Of a stretch of 64,000 nt of DNA, positions 62,605-64,000 are shown piece after piece (the first letter of the stretch is position 1; every line of letters begins with the position of its first letter). Source of the stretch: CAYFKJ01 sp964528595. GTDB lineage: Bacteria; Pseudomonadota; Alphaproteobacteria; UBA2966. The notes under the pieces were generated by a model that was not told where the DNA came from, made no database searches, and saw only the letters and a program-made list of their open reading frames with translations. Location of the stretch: positions 36,419 to 100,418 of the forward strand of contig CAZGTM010000004.1 of NCBI GenBank assembly GCA_964528595.1. The letters run 5' to 3'. Position numbers and translations under genes: made by a program.

Positions 62605-64000
62605 GTGTCTTCCTGGCTGAACATCAAGGCCAAGCTGATCATTGTTTTGGTGTCGGTCGGCCTGATCCCGCTTGCCGTCGTCAGCTGGTTCTCACTGGAA
62701 CAATCGAAAGAATCGATTTCCAGCGAGGTGTTCAATCACCTGATCAGCGTGCGCGACGGCAAGTATTCGCAAATCCAGCTGCTGGACAGACGGAACAAAG
62801 CGGACATCAAGGTGCTGGCCCAAAGTTCGCACATGGGAGCGGCCCTCGATGCCTTCTCATCCGCCGTTCAAGACGGCCAAGTGGACTTCGATCAGTTCGA
62901 TTACTTCGAAAGCGTCGAGTACGGCGCGTCGTTTCGCCAGTTCATCAAGGAATACGGCTACCACGATTTGATGCTGGTGGGCCTGGAAGGCGATATCGTC
63001 TACTCCACCAAGAGGGAAGCCGATCTCGCACAAAACGTCTTCGATGATGCACTCAAGGAAAGCCTGCTGGCGCGTTCACTGGAGTTGGGTTTCGAGTCAG
63101 CCATCTCCACGGATTTTCAGATCTATGCACCCTCCGGCAACCAGGTGATCTCGTTCCTTATCGCGCCCATCGATCAGGGCGGCGGAGCGACGGGCGCCGT
63201 GGTCCTGAAGATGACCAACCGGGCGCTCAACGAGATCATGCTGGAACGCTCCGGCATGGGAAAAACAGGAGAGGCCTATCTTGTCGGGCCGGACAACCTG
63301 ATGCGGTCGGATTCTTTCCTGGACGTCACGAACCGGTCGGTTTCCGCCTCCTTCGAAAATCCGGATGCCGGACGTGTGGATACGGCCTCCAGCCGGGCCG
63401 CCTTGGCTGGAGAAACTGGCCATGACGTTATTACGGATTACCGCGGCGTGGAGGTTCTCGCCGCACACATACCCGTCGAGTTCGGCGCATCGACCTACGC
63501 CCTGATCGCGGAAATCGACATGGCGGAGGCCTTCGCCTCAATCGAAAAGCTCCAAAACCTTGTCATCTTCCTGGCATCCGGCGTCGCCTTGTTGATGCTG
63601 ATTTCGGCATATTTCATCGCCAACGTCGTTACCCGTCCCATTCTCTCGCTGACACAGTCGTCGCTGGAAATCGCCGGCGGCAACCTCGACCGGGAAATCG
63701 AAGTCACGCGGAATGATGAACTCGGCACACTGTCGGACAACTTCGACAAGATGCGCCTGTCGATCCGCGCCAAAATCCAGGAGATCGAGGAAAACCGTGA
63801 AGCCCTGCGCCAGACCAACGAAACTCTGGAGGAGCGGGTCGAGGAACGGACCGAGGAATTGGAGGCCGCGCTGAAGGTGGCGGAGGAAGCGACGGCGACC
63901 AAGGCAGCGTTTCTCGCCACAATGAGCCATGAAATCCGGACGCCCATGAACGGCGTCATCGGCATGGTCGATCTGCTGGTGCAGACCAAACTCGCCGAAG
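62605..64000 (+). CDS. Membrane hybrid sensor histidine kinase (3' truncated by window edge)
   Basis: 465 complete codons are visible from GTG 62605, 4 bp after the binding-protein stop; the ribosome binding site is weak, consistent with coupling. TM helix 1 is about residues 8-28, a periplasmic Cache-like sensor domain extends to about 310, TM helix 2 is about 312-335, then a HAMP domain (VVTRPILSLTQSSLEIAGG), coiled coil, and the phosphoacceptor H442 (MSHEIRTPMNGVIGM). ATPase and likely receiver domains lie beyond the window. Pairs with the binding protein as in LuxPQ. Confidence 0.88.
   Translation, partial: MSSWLNIKAKLIIVLVSVGLIPLAVVSWFSLEQSKESISSEVFNHLISVRDGKYSQIQLLDRRNKADIKVLAQSSHMGAALDAFSSAVQDGQVDFDQFDYFESVEYGASFRQFIKEYGYHDLMLVGLEGDIVYSTKREADLAQNVFDDALKESLLARSLELGFESAISTDFQIYAPSGNQVISFLIAPIDQGGGATGAVVLKMTNRALNEIMLERSGMGKTGEAYLVGPDNLMRSDSFLDVTNRSVSASFENPDAGRVDTASSRAALAGETGHDVITDYRGVEVLAAHIPVEFGASTYALIAEIDMAEAFASIEKLQNLVIFLASGVALLMLISAYFIANVVTRPILSLTQSSLEIAGGNLDREIEVTRNDELGTLSDNFDKMRLSIRAKIQEIEENREALRQTNETLEERVEERTEELEAALKVAEEATATKAAFLATMSHEIRTPMNGVIGMVDLLVQTKLAE

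Noticed and set aside
1..64000. Prophage, transposon or integrative element
   Set aside because: No integrase, transposase, phage structural gene, tRNA attachment site or flanking direct repeat was seen.

Overview
The window is a G+C-rich, densely coded chromosomal segment of an alphaproteobacterium, most likely from the Rhodospirillales or a related free-living marine or soil lineage. Lineage markers seen here are a CcrM-type GANTC methyltransferase, a DUF1127 protein beside a GcvA-like LysR regulator, a DUF2125 protein, a DUF721/DciA protein next to mutY, the chorismate mutase - hisC - arogenate/prephenate dehydrogenase operon, and a B12-dependent ribonucleotide reductase. I saw no rRNA, tRNA, CRISPR array, insertion sequence, integrase or phage gene. 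No stretch longer than about 300 bases lacks a gene.

Layout. 1-13 kb is mostly housekeeping: the end of a probable heptose-bisphosphate phosphatase, a YdcF-like envelope protein, PlsC acyltransferase, class II ribonucleotide reductase, ChaC, a DMT exporter, a DUF2125 protein, LysR/DUF1127, a methyltransferase, and the aromatic amino acid operon. 13-27 kb is accessory catabolism: glyoxalase II, a cupin, two ACMSD-type amidohydrolases, a TAXI-TRAP transporter, an SDR, an acyl-CoA ligase with a UbiD decarboxylase, a ThDP enzyme with a cytochrome P450, and a sulfotransferase-like gene. 27-43 kb is again mainly core: RNase HII, CcrM, MutY, DUF721, acyl-CoA dehydrogenase, a multi-PAS histidine kinase, alcohol and sugar dehydrogenases, and release factor 3.

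43-56 kb is a second catabolic block: a Rieske oxygenase translationally coupled to a glutamine-synthetase-like ligase, 2-oxoacid:ferredoxin oxidoreductase KorAB, a double cupin, an M20 amidohydrolase, a PatB-type lyase/aminotransferase, an aldehyde dehydrogenase, 4-hydroxybenzoate hydroxylase and 2-hydroxychromene-2-carboxylate isomerase. 56-64 kb holds a large RTX protein, nitronate monooxygenase with an HxlR regulator, a glutathione transferase, and a periplasmic sugar-binding-type protein next to a membrane hybrid sensor kinase that runs off the window.

How the genes work together. The accessory blocks read as parts of aromatic-acid or amine use: import by TRAP, CoA activation, prFMN-type decarboxylation, oxygenation by P450, Rieske enzyme and PobA, and follow-up aldehyde and alcohol oxidation. 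The substrates cannot be named from sequence alone. The most unusual regulatory signals are three consensus DnaA boxes before the ribonucleotide reductase gene, three GANTC sites plus a CtrA-like box at ccrM, a perfect 27-bp palindrome before the Rieske gene, a VanR-type operator before the TRAP binding protein, and a LuxP/LuxQ-like receptor-kinase pair at the right end.
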